Shown here piece by piece: positions 16,615-25,985 of a DNA stretch of 64,000 bases. The notes under the pieces are model-generated. The model was given only the letters and a program-made list of their open reading frames with translations. It did no database searches and was not told the DNA's origin. Made by a program: the position numbers and the translations under genes. How positions within the stretch are numbered: position 1 is the first letter of the stretch; each line of letters begins with the position of its first letter. Origin of the DNA: Flavobacteriaceae bacterium (GTDB lineage Bacteria; Bacteroidota; Bacteroidia; Flavobacteriales; Flavobacteriaceae); the NCBI GenBank assembly GCA_024644745.1, contig JAHEHF010000003.1:1-64000 (forward strand), written 5' to 3'.

Positions 16615-16708
16615 TATTTTTACAATCTTATTTATATTACTTTTAATAGTAATATTCTTTTTCATAGCAATTTTCCCACTTTTGTTTACAAGAGTGGGAT
16701 TTTTTTTT
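16615..16708 (+). ncRNA. Candidate small RNA 2 (tandem paralogous pair)
   Basis: The same architecture as the unit 166 bases upstream. A near-consensus box, TATTTTTA, lies at 16615-16622. An 8-bp AT-rich hairpin follows (16634-16641/16648-16655) whose sequence differs from the first copy but whose pairing is kept. The shared 26-nt block is at 16655-16680. A terminator hairpin (16675-16684/16689-16698) ends the unit, with a T-run at 16700-16708. A stem conserved by different base pairs, beside an identical single-stranded block, is what a structured regulatory RNA would show. The rnpB promoter begins immediately downstream. Confidence 0.58.
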
Positions 16709-16723
16709 GACGCTTAATTAGAC

Positions 16724-16731
16724 TATTTTTG
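16724..16731 (+). promoter_or_regulatory. Candidate -7 box of rnpB (TATTTTTG)
   Basis: An exact TAnnTTTG match ending nine bases before the predicted 5' end of RNase P RNA, the expected distance for transcription initiation. Confidence 0.6.
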
Positions 16732-16740
16732 CAAAAATTA

Positions 16741-17072
16741 AGAGCAAGTCATCTTATCGCCGCGCCTTGGGCGTGGAGGAAAGTCCGGACACTAAAGAGT
16801 AGCATAGCGGATAACATCCGTCGTCACGCCAGAGGCGTGACAGGACAAGTGCAACAGAAAGTATGTACAGTTCGGCTGTAGTGAAATCAGGTAAACTCTA
16901 TGCAGTGCAATGCTATGTACATTGGAGATCCGATTCGTCGGGAGAGAACTACTCGTTCGATTTCAAGGGGTAAGCAGCTAGAATTGTAAAGTAATTTACA
17001 ATCCAGATAAATGATGAGAGTCTCGCTTGTTGCGGGATAACAGAATCCGGCTTATTGGCTTGCTTTTTTTTT
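16741..17072 (+). ncRNA. rnpB: RNase P RNA (class A)
   Basis: This is the catalytic RNA of ribonuclease P, which matures tRNA 5' ends. The two diagnostic conserved regions are both present: GGAGGAAAGTCCGGAC near 16776 and ACAGAATCCGGCTTA near 17040. The P1 helix closes the molecule, with AGCAAGTCA (16743-16751) pairing with TGGCTTGCT (17056-17064) over nine base pairs including one G-U. A T-run at 17064-17072 then serves as the terminator. The length of about 330 nt is typical for a bacterial class A RNA. The ends are estimated from P1 and the -7 box. Confidence 0.95.
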
Positions 17073-17210
17073 CTTTTGTGAAATTCGCAAAATCACCTTT
17101 CTTTTCGCTGCCCTTTTTAAGGTTTTACAAAAATTAAGGCACATTCGTGGAAGGCCATCCATTGCAGGCTATTTTCATTGAATATTTTATAAAATCATTT
17201 TAATATTTCG

Positions 17211-17218
17211 TACTTTTG
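17211..17218 (+). promoter_or_regulatory. Candidate -7 box of the aconitase gene (TACTTTTG)
   Basis: An exact TAnnTTTG match 41 bases before the ATG at 17260. The -33 element is not evident. Confidence 0.5.
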
Positions 17219-17259
17219 GAAACCAAAAAAATTCATTAGGAATAAATTAAATAAAAATT

Positions 17260-19524
17260 ATGGCATTTGATGTTGATATGATAAAAAAGGTCTACGAAAG
17301 GATGGCTGACCGCGTTGATACGGCAAGAAATGTGGTTGGAAGACCCCTGACCTTATCCGAAAAAATATTATACAATCATTTATGGGAAGGTACCCCGAAG
17401 GAATCTTTCAGTAGAGGTGTGGATTATGTAGATTTTGCACCCGACAGGATTGCATGTCAGGATGCGACTGCGCAAATGGCCCTTTTGCAGTTCATGCAGG
17501 CGGGTAAAAAGAAAGTTGCAGTTCCTACAACGGTGCACTGTGACCATTTGATTCAGGCGAGAATTGGAGCGGATAAGGATTTGCAGGAGGCGATCAACAA
17601 CTCAAGTGAGGTTTTTAACTTTTTGGCCTCGGTTTCGAACAAATATGGTATTGGATTCTGGAAACCAGGAGCGGGTATCATACACCAGGTGGTTTTGGAA
17701 AATTATGCTTTCCCCGGAGGAATGATGATTGGTACAGACTCTCATACAGTGAATGCGGGCGGATTGGGAATGATTGCGATTGGTGTTGGAGGAGCAGATG
17801 CCGTTGATGTGATGGCAGATATGCCCTGGGAATTGAAATTCCCAAAATTGATTGGAGTCAAACTGACCGGAAAATTGAGCGGATGGACAGCCCCGAAAGA
17901 CGTGATTTTGAAAGTAGCAGGAATCCTGACCGTAAAAGGAGGTACCGGATGTATTGTTGAATATTTTGGCGAAGGCGCGAAGTCTTTGTCAGCAACGGGA
18001 AAGGGTACCATTTGCAATATGGGTGCTGAGATTGGTGCTACGACATCTACCTTTGGATATGATGCCTCCATGGAAAGATATTTAAGAGCTACAGGCAGAG
18101 ATGAGGTAGCGGATGAAGCGAACAAAATAGCGGATTACCTAACGGGAGATGCTGAAGTGTATCAAAACCCGGAGCAATATTTTGACCAGGTCATAGAAAT
18201 CAATTTGTCTGAGTTGAAACCACATTTGAACGGACCATTTACACCTGATCTTGCAACCCCGGTGGGTGAAATGCATGATAAAGCCGTTGAAAACGAATGG
18301 CCTTTAGACGTTGAATGGGGATTGATCGGATCTTGTACCAATTCGTCCTATGAAGACCTTTCAAGAGCGGCTTCAATTGCGAAGCAGGCCGTTGAGAAAA
18401 ATCTGGTGACCAAAGCTGAATTCGGGATCAACCCGGGCTCTGAGCAAGTGAGATATACGGCTGAAAGAGATGGTCTTCTTGAGATTTTTGAGGATCTTGA
18501 TGCAAAAATATTCACCAATGCCTGTGGGCCCTGTATTGGGCAGTGGGCAAGGGAAGGAGCTGAGAAACAGCAAAAGAATACCATCGTACATTCTTTTAAC
18601 AGAAACTTTTCCAAAAGAGCCGATGGTAATCCAAACACGCATGCCTTCGTGGGCTCACCGGAAATGGTAGCTGCTTTGGCCATATCAGGAAAACTGGATT
18701 TTAATCCGATAACTGATAAACTTATCAATAAAGACGGAGAGGAAGTGATGTTTGATGAACCAACAGGTTTTGAATTGCCTCCTAAAGGATTTGACGTTGA
18801 AGATCCTGGTTTTGTTGCACCCGTTGAAGATGGTTCAGGAATTGAGGTGGTTGTAAACAAAGATTCCAAACGTCTTCAGTTGCTGGAGCCGTTTAAACCC
18901 ATCGGGACAAGAATTGAAGATGCTAAATTATTGATCAAGGCTTTTGGAAAATGCACAACAGACCATATCTCTATGGCAGGACCCTGGTTGCGATTCAGGG
19001 GGCACCTTGACAATATTTCTGATAATATGCTCATTGGGGCTGTGAATGCCTTTAATAAGGAAACCAATTTGGTTAAGAATCAGTTGACTGGTGAATATGC
19101 ACCTGTACCTGCCACCGCGAGAGCTTATAAGGAGAAAGGAATCTATTCAGTGGTCATTGGGGATCACAATTATGGTGAAGGATCTTCAAGAGAGCATGCT
19201 GCAATGGAACCCAGACATCTGGGTGTTGCTGCAGTGATTGTAAAATCATTTGCCAGAATCCACGAGACAAATCTTAAAAAACAGGGTATGCTTGGTCTTA
19301 CTTTTGCGAATGAGAGTGATTATGATCTGATTCAGGAGAATGACACTTTTAACTTTGCAGATCTGGATCAATTTGCTCCCGGCAGACAGTTAACCCTTGA
19401 AATACAACACGATGACGGGACCAAGGACCTGATCAAATTAAACCATACCTATAATGAAAATCAGATTGAATGGTTTAAAGAAGGATCTGCCCTTAATTTG
19501 ATCAAAAAAGAAAACGCCCAATAA
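17260..19524 (+). CDS. acn: Aconitate hydratase (mitochondrial-type)
   Basis: Aconitase converts citrate to isocitrate in the TCA cycle using a [4Fe-4S] cluster. The 754-residue protein resembles mitochondrial-type aconitases: [46 protein letters not shown] and the small C-terminal swivel domain with [15 protein letters not shown] and [15 protein letters not shown]. Cluster ligands are Cys359 in GSCTNSS and Cys422 and Cys425 in NACGPCIG. The length is normal. A clear terminator follows and a candidate promoter precedes it, so it is monocistronic. Confidence 0.96.
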   Translation: MAFDVDMIKKVYERMADRVDTARNVVGRPLTLSEKILYNHLWEGTPKESFSRGVDYVDFAPDRIACQDATAQMALLQFMQAGKKKVAVPTTVHCDHLIQARIGADKDLQEAINNSSEVFNFLASVSNKYGIGFWKPGAGIIHQVVLENYAFPGGMMIGTDSHTVNAGGLGMIAIGVGGADAVDVMADMPWELKFPKLIGVKLTGKLSGWTAPKDVILKVAGILTVKGGTGCIVEYFGEGAKSLSATGKGTICNMGAEIGATTSTFGYDASMERYLRATGRDEVADEANKIADYLTGDAEVYQNPEQYFDQVIEINLSELKPHLNGPFTPDLATPVGEMHDKAVENEWPLDVEWGLIGSCTNSSYEDLSRAASIAKQAVEKNLVTKAEFGINPGSEQVRYTAERDGLLEIFEDLDAKIFTNACGPCIGQWAREGAEKQQKNTIVHSFNRNFSKRADGNPNTHAFVGSPEMVAALAISGKLDFNPITDKLINKDGEEVMFDEPTGFELPPKGFDVEDPGFVAPVEDGSGIEVVVNKDSKRLQLLEPFKPIGTRIEDAKLLIKAFGKCTTDHISMAGPWLRFRGHLDNISDNMLIGAVNAFNKETNLVKNQLTGEYAPVPATARAYKEKGIYSVVIGDHNYGEGSSREHAAMEPRHLGVAAVIVKSFARIHETNLKKQGMLGLTFANESDYDLIQENDTFNFADLDQFAPGRQLTLEIQHDDGTKDLIKLNHTYNENQIEWFKEGSALNLIKKENAQ

Positions 19525-19551
19525 GACGATTTAGCTTAAAGGTCACAGAGT

Positions 19552-19579
19552 AAAGCCCCGTTTTTAACGGGGTTTTTTT
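19552..19579 (+). terminator. Rho-independent terminator after aconitase
   Basis: The stem CCCCGTT/AACGGGG (19556-19562 with 19566-19572) has a 3-base loop and seven T residues, 28 bases after the stop codon. Confidence 0.9.
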
Positions 19580-19744
19580 GATTGTTCTTAGATGATCGTG
19601 AAGACCATAGTAGGTTCGCATGAACAGGAAAGGATGCATGACTGTTCTTATTGACACAACCTTGTTGCACAAGGAGACGATCACTGTTTATTATTTTTTG
19701 TAAGTATCTTATTTTGCAGGCGACTGATCCTGCAAATTAATTTA

Positions 19745-20128
19745 ATGAAAGTTTTTATTGAAAGAAGCAGCTCGCTGATCGCGGCAATCATCTTACTTCA
19801 AACTTTGTATTTCAAGTTTACTGGTGCACCTGAGAGCGTTTTTATTTTCGAGCAATTGGGCGCGGAACCTTACGGCAGAATTGGTACAGGGGTATTGGAA
19901 CTGATAATTGGAGGGTTGTTGCTGTTCAGGAGATCCTCGCTGATTGGAGCTTTTTTGGGCCTGGCCGTCATCAGCGGCGCCATTTTGTCACACATCCTGG
20001 TTTTGGGAATTGAAGTTCAAAATGACAGGGGATTACTTTTTGGTTTGGCCATTTTGGTTTTTGTTTTATGCCTGATTACAATTATATTGCAAAGGGATAA
20101 ATTATTGCAGTTTATCAATAAAAAATAA
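19745..20128 (+). CDS. DoxX/MauE-like small integral membrane protein
   Basis: This 127-residue protein has four hydrophobic helices (SSLIAAIILLQTLYFKFTG, GTGVLELIIGGLLLF, LIGAFLGLAVISGAILSHILVL and LLFGLAILVFVLCLITIIL). This is the four-helix layout of DoxX-like/MauE proteins, with FKFTGAPESVFIFEQLGAEPYGR resembling the DoxX first-loop motif. These proteins often accompany thioredoxin-type proteins and are thought to take part in membrane redox chemistry. Here a TlpA-like thioredoxin begins 22 bases downstream. The pair is likely an operon, with a role in periplasmic thiol or oxidative metabolism inferred from context. Confidence 0.75.
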   Translation: MKVFIERSSSLIAAIILLQTLYFKFTGAPESVFIFEQLGAEPYGRIGTGVLELIIGGLLLFRRSSLIGAFLGLAVISGAILSHILVLGIEVQNDRGLLFGLAILVFVLCLITIILQRDKLLQFINKK

Positions 20129-20150
20129 GCCCTGAGCTGAAATACATCGA

Positions 20151-20720
20151 ATGAACTTTATTAAAAAGAACCTTTCCAATATTTTATTTGTCGGATTTAT
20201 AATTTTCCTGTTTACACCTTATGGCTTGCCGGTCAGAGCTGTTTTGATAAGAGGGGTAAGCATGGTTACGACCCGCGTTTTTTCATTGGAAAAAGATGCG
20301 AATGAACAGGTAGTACTTGATTCTTATCAGTGGGATTTAATTGATGAGGAAGGAAACAGGGTACCATTTGAGTCTTTTAAGGAAAGGATTGTTCTGGTCA
20401 ATTTCTGGGCAACCTGGTGCCCGCCCTGCGTTGCTGAAATGCCGGGACTGCAAGACCTGTATGACCGGTATGGAGACGAAATAAGTTTTGTATTCGTGAC
20501 CAATGACAAGAAGCAAAGGGTCTTGGACTTTATGAAGAATAAGAATTATTCGTTTCCTGTGTATTTTGAGGTTTCAAGGCCTCCGGCACCCATGACGTCG
20601 AAATCGCTTCCGAGTACCTATATCATCGATCAAAGTGGAAAGGTTGTTGTTGAAAAGGTGGGCGCCGCAGATTGGAACAGCCCTAAAGTTCACAGGCTCC
20701 TCGAAAGTCTGTTGCAATAA
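20151..20720 (+). CDS. TlpA-like membrane-anchored thioredoxin
   Basis: This 189-residue protein has an N-terminal membrane anchor (ISNILFVGFIIFLFTPYG, residues of about 7-26) and a periplasmic thioredoxin fold of the TlpA/ResA type. The active site is FWATWCPPCVAEMP, with the CPPC pair near residue 88, and the cis-proline region is SLPSTYIIDQSGKVV. Such proteins reduce disulfides in the periplasm, often for cytochrome c maturation. It follows the DoxX-like gene by 22 bases and shares its operon. A bidirectional terminator starts right after the stop codon. Confidence 0.88.
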   Translation: MNFIKKNLSNILFVGFIIFLFTPYGLPVRAVLIRGVSMVTTRVFSLEKDANEQVVLDSYQWDLIDEEGNRVPFESFKERIVLVNFWATWCPPCVAEMPGLQDLYDRYGDEISFVFVTNDKKQRVLDFMKNKNYSFPVYFEVSRPPAPMTSKSLPSTYIIDQSGKVVVEKVGAADWNSPKVHRLLESLLQ

Positions 20721-20748
20721 AAAAGTTGCCCTGAGGGGCAACTTTTAA
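20721..20748. terminator. Bidirectional terminator between convergent genes
   Basis: The stem AAAAGTTGCCC/GGGCAACTTTT-type hairpin (20721-20748) has an A-run on one side and a T-run on the other. It lies between the end of the TlpA-like gene (+) and the end of the small exported protein (-), so it can serve both. Confidence 0.85.
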
Positions 20749-20770
20749 ATTCAAATAATTTAAGAAAAGA

Positions 20771-21112
20771 TTATAGGTCTTTAATCATTTTCACAGGTAA
20801 TAAATAGATCTCTCCTGGTTGTGCGGGACGGTGATCCACTTTTTTGTAGTTCAATTTTCCTTTTAAATAACTTTCCAGTTGGCTGTTGTCTGAATCCACA
20901 GATAAAACGATCAATTCTCTCTTTGAATTCACGGTGAACAGAACTTCAGCTGAATATTCATTTTCAACCATTTCGTCCATATAATTGGTTCCGATCAAAT
21001 CAACTATTTCAATGCGCAAGTCATCAGTTGGTTTGATAGGATTTAAATTAGCAGCGGAAACATTAATGGTAAAAAGTGCAAGGGCCAGGACAAATATTTT
21101 TAAACTTTTCAT
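20771..21112 (-). CDS. Small exported protein of unknown function
   Basis: This 113-residue protein has a clear signal peptide (SLKIFVLALALFTINVSA, cleavage near residue 20). The mature domain of about 90 residues contains VLFTVNSKRELIVLSVDSDNSQLESYLKGKLNYKKV, which resembles TonB C-terminal-like or partner-switch small periplasmic domains seen repeatedly in flavobacterial exported proteins. I cannot assign a function. It is monocistronic. A direct repeat of 13-base units lies immediately upstream (see findings). Confidence 0.7.
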   Translation of the reverse strand: MKSLKIFVLALALFTINVSAANLNPIKPTDDLRIEIVDLIGTNYMDEMVENEYSAEVLFTVNSKRELIVLSVDSDNSQLESYLKGKLNYKKVDHRPAQPGEIYLLPVKMIKDL

Positions 21113-21391
21113 GATATATAATTTAGATTAGACAAATAGATTAGACATTTATATACATAAAGGACGGAAGAAATGTCATTATTGTTACACTAAGGAAAGT
21201 TAAAATTTTATGAATTAAGAAACATTTAACGTTTCAGGGATGTAACGGGATAGATAATTAAGAAAGCCTTAACAATTTTAACAAATACTTAATGATTTAT
21301 TATAAAAAATAAAGATATGGCAATGAATGAAGCCATTGATTTACGGATCGATAAAGCTGGATTTCAGCCTTGAATTATTTTTCAGTAGTCT

Positions 21392-22573
21392 TCAGGCCTT
21401 TAATTTGTTTAAAATCTTCAGGATGATCCCACATCCTTTTTTGATTTCCTGTTCAGAGATGTTCAGGGGAGGGGTTATTCTTACAGCCCTTGGTTCATAG
21501 AGGAGCCAAAAAAGGAGCAGCCCCTCTTGCATGGCTTCCATAATGAGGATATTAGCCGATTGAGGGTCTTTCAGGATCAGCGCGAGCATAAGGCCTTTAC
21601 CTCTGATCTCGATGATTTGCTCATGAACCAGGAGCTTCCTCATCAGTTTTTCTTTAGTCAGGGTCTGCTCGATCAGGGTAGTGCTGAACAATTCCTTTAG
21701 GGTCGCCAAAGCTGAAGCTGCGATCACGGGGTGCCCTCCAAATGTGGTGATGTGCCCAAGTTTTGGATTTTCCGTCAGTAAGCTCATATTTGAATTTGAT
21801 GAAATAAAGGCACCAATGGGCATCCCCCCGCCAAGTCCTTTGCCGGTAACAATAATATCCGGGATGATCCCAAAATGCTGAAATCCGAAGAATTGCCCGG
21901 TTCTGCCAATACCACTTTGAATTTCATCAAGGATCAGCAGCGCTCCCACTGCTTCGCACCTCGCCTTTACTTTTTTTAAATAATTTTCGTGGGGTACAAT
22001 GAATCCGGCACCCCCCTGAATGGTTTCCAGGATAACTGCAGCGGTGTTTTCCGAGATCAAATCAAGATCAGTTTCCCGGTTGAAGGTGATAAACCTTACG
22101 CCCGGAATAAGTGGTCTGAAGGCCCTGTTTTGCGATTCTTCACCGCAAACGCTCATGGCACCCTGGGTATTCCCATGGTAGGCACGATGTGCGGCAATGA
22201 TCTCCGCACGGCCCGTAACCCTTTTCGCCAGCTTTATAGCTCCTTCGGTAGCTTCGGTTCCTGAATTGGTGAGATAAGTGCAATGAAGAGGTTCAGGTAA
22301 ATGTTTGGCTAAAAATTTTGCCAGGGCCACCTGGGGTTCCTGAATGAACTCTCCATAGACCATGACATGCATATAATTGTCAAGCTGTTTTTTAATGGCT
22401 TTTATAACCGACTCGGGCTGATGTCCCAGGACATTTGCAGATACACCAGCGATAAAGTCCAGATAGGGCTTGTTATTCTTGTCATAAACATGACATCCTT
22501 TGGCACTTTTGATCTCTAAGCCCAGTGGATGCTGACTCGTTTGAGCCTGATATGCAAGAAAGTCATTCTTCAT
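21392..22573 (-). CDS. Class III PLP-dependent aminotransferase
   Basis: This 393-residue fold-type I enzyme belongs to the acetylornithine/ornithine aminotransferase-like family. Motifs are LDFIAGVSANVLGHQ, TNSGTEATEGAIKLAKR, ILDEIQSGIGRTGQFFGFQHF with the Asp that contacts the PLP ring nitrogen, IIVTGKGLGGGMPIGAF with the Schiff-base Lys, and TFGGHPVIAASALATL. Substrate specificity (acetylornithine, ornithine, 4-aminobutyrate or another amine) cannot be fixed. The start overlaps the end of the OstA-like gene by 11 bases, so the two are translationally coupled. The pair is recalled as adjacent in other flavobacteria, but a functional link is not obvious. Confidence 0.88.
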   Translation of the reverse strand: MKNDFLAYQAQTSQHPLGLEIKSAKGCHVYDKNNKPYLDFIAGVSANVLGHQPESVIKAIKKQLDNYMHVMVYGEFIQEPQVALAKFLAKHLPEPLHCTYLTNSGTEATEGAIKLAKRVTGRAEIIAAHRAYHGNTQGAMSVCGEESQNRAFRPLIPGVRFITFNRETDLDLISENTAAVILETIQGGAGFIVPHENYLKKVKARCEAVGALLILDEIQSGIGRTGQFFGFQHFGIIPDIIVTGKGLGGGMPIGAFISSNSNMSLLTENPKLGHITTFGGHPVIAASALATLKELFSTTLIEQTLTKEKLMRKLLVHEQIIEIRGKGLMLALILKDPQSANILIMEAMQEGLLLFWLLYEPRAVRITPPLNISEQEIKKGCGIILKILNKLKA

Positions 22574-24065
22574 CTATGATAAAGATATCATTTTTAGTCA
22601 TTGGTTTTTCATTTTCCCTCCAAACGAATCCCCTTAGTTTACGAACGTTTTCAGGTAATTGTGATGGGGGATAGGTCTGCCCGTCAGGTTGGGTGACAAA
22701 AGTTGATGTTTCAATCTTACCATCTCTCAGGACGAAATGGATTTCACTACAAGTTGTTTTCTCTATTCCAATCAGGTTTTTTTGTTCATCACGCACAAAA
22801 TGGATCACCTCAGAATTACCTACAATTCTGACAAACCTCAGGTCATTTTCTTCGAATTTCCCAAATAAATTCCTTCCTTTGATCTGATTGTAACCGATCG
22901 AATCTTTATCAATGATAAAAGCATTGTACAAGACTTTAATGCTGTCCATTTTCTCGGTTTCTATATTATTGATCAACTGAATGGTATCTCCGGTGATCTG
23001 ACTTTTCTGCGACCAAAGGACAGGCTTTTTAAACATTTGAGTCAATCCTATTCCCTGATCAGAATGTATGGAGTCACATTTTCCACTCAGGTCACTTTTA
23101 AAAAATTTAACATGGTGGTAAGCCCGAATGATCCTTTTGTCAGGTTTACCCGTGGCCAGTATGGTGTCGCCATGAATGAACAAGGAATCTTTATTTGTAT
23201 TTGTGATAGCAACGGCACGACCCACTACAAATGCTGAATCTGCTTTTTCGAAAAACTCGGCGTAATTGCCTTTCAACACACTATGGTTTAGCGTGTCAAT
23301 AACCGTTATATTTTTTGTTGCCGATGCAAAGCCAATATTTCTGTTATAATACAAACTGTCAGCCCTTATTTCTTTTTCATCAAATTCAATTCTCGCATTT
23401 TTTGTAAAATGAGAAATGTCCAGTTGGGTATCGTAAAAGCCTTTTTCACAGTAAATCAAGTTGTCATCACTGGTAATGGTTGATGCGCCATACAAATAGG
23501 CTCTTCTGCTATTGGTATAATAATCGAGGTGATTCGATTCCAGCACATAATCCGGATTGGTTAACACCACATTGGAAATGGCCTGGAATTTATTGTTCTC
23601 AAGATAATAATTCCCCTTATTACTTGTAAGCACGTTAATGCTGTCTTTTATCCTGGCCCCATAATTATAATACAGCAGTTGTCTCGATCTGTCGAAATTC
23701 AAGGTGTCGGTGCTCAGGGTCATTTTTGGGTCCCTGATCACGACATTTCCCCATGACAGGGCTTTTTGGCTGTTACCATTGTATTCCGTATACTGACTGG
23801 TCTGTATGATACTGTCTCCCTGGTTCAGGACGACGTCGCCATAGGCTTTGATGAAATTCTGCTGTTTGTAATGCACGGCCTTTTTACATTTTAGCCTGAT
23901 GCCCTGATGCTGAATGATAATATTGCCCAACAATATAGTAGCGCCCGGCAATCTTTTTTCATCAATGCTGGAATTGTCTGAATGAAGGATTTGAATACGT
24001 TTGCCCTGCGCTGTAACTGTCACTGATAACAGGCAAAAGAAAAAAAATAGATATAAGGTTCTCAA
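22563..24065 (-). CDS. OstA-like LPS transport/outer-membrane biogenesis protein
   Basis: This 500-residue protein has a signal peptide (LYLFFFFCLLSVTVTAQG). The rest is built of repeated short beta-strand units of OstA/LptA type (GATILLGNIIIQHQGIRLKCKKAVHY, IKAYGDVVLNQGDSIIQT, LSWGNVVIRDPKMTLSTDTLNF). In the lipopolysaccharide export system LptA-like proteins bridge the periplasm. This longer Bacteroidota version is annotated OstA-like and is assumed to act in the same route. The final 60 residues (TYPPSQLPENVRKLRGFVWREN) are less repetitive. A -7 box lies 27 bases upstream of the ATG. Confidence 0.88.
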   Translation of the reverse strand: MRTLYLFFFFCLLSVTVTAQGKRIQILHSDNSSIDEKRLPGATILLGNIIIQHQGIRLKCKKAVHYKQQNFIKAYGDVVLNQGDSIIQTSQYTEYNGNSQKALSWGNVVIRDPKMTLSTDTLNFDRSRQLLYYNYGARIKDSINVLTSNKGNYYLENNKFQAISNVVLTNPDYVLESNHLDYYTNSRRAYLYGASTITSDDNLIYCEKGFYDTQLDISHFTKNARIEFDEKEIRADSLYYNRNIGFASATKNITVIDTLNHSVLKGNYAEFFEKADSAFVVGRAVAITNTNKDSLFIHGDTILATGKPDKRIIRAYHHVKFFKSDLSGKCDSIHSDQGIGLTQMFKKPVLWSQKSQITGDTIQLINNIETEKMDSIKVLYNAFIIDKDSIGYNQIKGRNLFGKFEENDLRFVRIVGNSEVIHFVRDEQKNLIGIEKTTCSEIHFVLRDGKIETSTFVTQPDGQTYPPSQLPENVRKLRGFVWRENEKPMTKNDIFIIDEE

Positions 24066-24091
24066 CGGGCGTACATTTAAATTTAGCTCTA

Positions 24092-24099
24092 CAAATATA
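24092..24099 (-). promoter_or_regulatory. Candidate -7 box of the OstA-like/aminotransferase operon (TATATTTG)
   Basis: Reading the minus strand, this is an exact TAnnTTTG match 27 bases upstream of the ATG at 24065. Confidence 0.5.
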
Positions 24100-24167
24100 A
24101 GTGAAATGAAAAAAGGTAAAAACCCTGAAACTGATCTTTACCTTTTTTTAAAAGGATTATTATACAA

Positions 24168-25436
24168 TTATACCATTATGGTTTGTTTACGGTCGGGCCC
24201 TACGGAAACAATGGTCACCTTGACACCCACAAAATCTTCAATAAACTGAATGTAGTCCTTGAGGTTCTTTGGTAGTTGTGAGGCTTCCGTCATTTTGGTA
24301 AGATCTTCTGTCCAGCCTCTGAATTCAGTGTAATTTACGCTGACGTTATCTTCCTCAATATTATAAGGAAGATGGGAAATTTCCTCTCCCTTGTAGTTGT
24401 AGGAGGTACAGGTTTTTAAGGTTTCAAAGCCCGAAAGCACATCTCCTTTCATCATCATCAACTGGGTTACTCCATTGATCTCAACTGCATATTTTAAGGC
24501 AACCAGATCGAGCCAGCCGCAGCGTCGCGGTCTGCCTGTGGTTGCACCGAATTCATGACCTACTTTAGACATGGTCGCCCCGTCTTCATCGAATAATTCA
24601 GTAGGGAAAGGGCCCGAACCGACACGTGTGGTATACGCTTTGAAAATACCGAAAACGTCTCCTATTTTATTGGGTGCAACACCCAGTCCTGTACAGGCAC
24701 CTGCAGCAGTGGTGTTAGAAGAAGTGACAAAGGGATAGGTGCCAAAGTCTATATCCAGCAAGGACCCCTGGGCGCCTTCTGCCAAAATTGACTTTCCCTG
24801 TTTCAGGGCCTGATTGATGTATTCCTCACTGTCAATAAAGGTGAGCTTCTGAAGCGTTTCAACGGCTGCAAAAAATTCAGCTTCAAGCTGGTCGAGGTCA
24901 AAATCCAGTTCGACCGCATAAAACTTGATCATGTTCAAATGCTTCTCCGCCAGATTTCTGTATTTCACTTTCCAGTTGGCCAGTTCAAGATCACCAATTC
25001 TTATTCCGTTCCTGCCCGTTTTGTCCATATAGGTTGGGCCAATTCCTTTCAGGGTGGAGCCTATTTTTGACTTTCCTTTCAAGGTCTCAGAGGCTGCGTC
25101 CAACAATCGGTGGGTCGGAAGAATAATGTGTGCCTTCCTGGAAATGAGTAATTTAGATTTAAAGTCAATATTGTAAACACTTAAATTTTCCAGTTCCTTT
25201 TGAAAAATGACCGGATCAATTACCACCCCGTTACCTACAATATTGAGCGCTTTGTCGTGAAAAATTCCTGAAGGAATGGTGTGAAGAACGTGTTTGTTGC
25301 CATCAAAGATCAGCGTATGACCTGCATTTGGACCTCCCTGGAACCTGGCAATGATGTCATAATTTTTTGTGAGTACGTCTACGATTTTCCCTTTTCCTTC
25401 ATCACCCCATTGCAGGCCTAGCAGTAAATCAATCAT
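24168..25436 (-). CDS. purA: Adenylosuccinate synthetase
   Basis: PurA catalyses the first dedicated step from IMP to AMP: IMP plus aspartate plus GTP gives adenylosuccinate. The 422-residue protein starts MIDLLLGLQWGDEGKGKIVD with the catalytic Asp and the glycine-rich phosphate loop. It continues with RFQGGPNAGHT (catalytic His), STLKGIGPTYMDK, EGAQGSLLDIDFGTYPFVTSSNT, FGATTGRPRRCGWLD and a final VSVGPDRKQTIMV. The length is normal. It lies 19 bases after the Fur-family gene on the same strand and is likely co-transcribed with it. Confidence 0.97.
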   Translation of the reverse strand: MIDLLLGLQWGDEGKGKIVDVLTKNYDIIARFQGGPNAGHTLIFDGNKHVLHTIPSGIFHDKALNIVGNGVVIDPVIFQKELENLSVYNIDFKSKLLISRKAHIILPTHRLLDAASETLKGKSKIGSTLKGIGPTYMDKTGRNGIRIGDLELANWKVKYRNLAEKHLNMIKFYAVELDFDLDQLEAEFFAAVETLQKLTFIDSEEYINQALKQGKSILAEGAQGSLLDIDFGTYPFVTSSNTTAAGACTGLGVAPNKIGDVFGIFKAYTTRVGSGPFPTELFDEDGATMSKVGHEFGATTGRPRRCGWLDLVALKYAVEINGVTQLMMMKGDVLSGFETLKTCTSYNYKGEEISHLPYNIEEDNVSVNYTEFRGWTEDLTKMTEASQLPKNLKDYIQFIEDFVGVKVTIVSVGPDRKQTIMV

Positions 25437-25455
25437 TTAATAAAAGTTTAATGAG

Positions 25456-25902
25456 TTATTTTGATGTTTTGTTTTTTTGACCATAAAAGTATAGGGAATG
25501 GTTGTCGATTTTGACGTCGAATACTTCTTCAATAGACTTTTTGATATTTTCAATTCTCGGATCACAGAATTCAATCACTTCACCCGTGTCAGTCAAAATG
25601 ATATGATCATGCTGTTTGTTGAAATACGATTTTTCATAATGGGCCTGATTCTGACCAAACTGATGGCGCCTGACCAAACCGCATTCCAGGAGCAACTCTA
25701 TCGTGTTGTACAATGTTGCCCGGCTGACCCGGTAATTCTTATTCTTCATTTCTATGTACAATGTTTCAATATCGAAGTGATCATCATTGTCATAAATTTC
25801 CTGAAGAATGGCAAATCTTTCCGGAGTTTTCCGATGATTGTTATCTTCTAAAAACTTGGTAAAGAAGTTTTTAACCGTTTCCTGATTCTGATTATTACTC
25901 AT
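25456..25902 (-). CDS. Fur-family transcriptional regulator
   Basis: This 148-residue protein has the Fur fold: a winged helix ([28 protein letters not shown], with the recognition helix [19 protein letters not shown]) followed by the metal and dimerisation region ([28 protein letters not shown]). One Cys is present where many Fur proteins have a structural CxxC, so the structural zinc site may be absent. HDHI and HFD supply regulatory metal ligands. Whether it senses iron, zinc or peroxide cannot be told from sequence. It is transcribed with purA and lies 83 bases from spoT on the same strand. Confidence 0.9.
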   Translation of the reverse strand: MSNNQNQETVKNFFTKFLEDNNHRKTPERFAILQEIYDNDDHFDIETLYIEMKNKNYRVSRATLYNTIELLLECGLVRRHQFGQNQAHYEKSYFNKQHDHIILTDTGEVIEFCDPRIENIKKSIEEVFDVKIDNHSLYFYGQKNKTSK

Positions 25903-25929
25903 GTAAATAAAATCTAGTTTCTAGCTGCG

Positions 25930-25937
25930 CAAAGTTA
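25930..25937 (-). promoter_or_regulatory. Candidate -7 box of the fur-purA operon (TAACTTTG)
   Basis: An exact TAnnTTTG match on the minus strand, 28 bases upstream of the Fur-family ATG. It indicates that fur-purA can be transcribed separately from spoT. Confidence 0.5.
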
Positions 25938-25985
25938 CATTTAATCCTCATAAGATGGGGTTTTAATTGCAAAAAAAGTAACATT

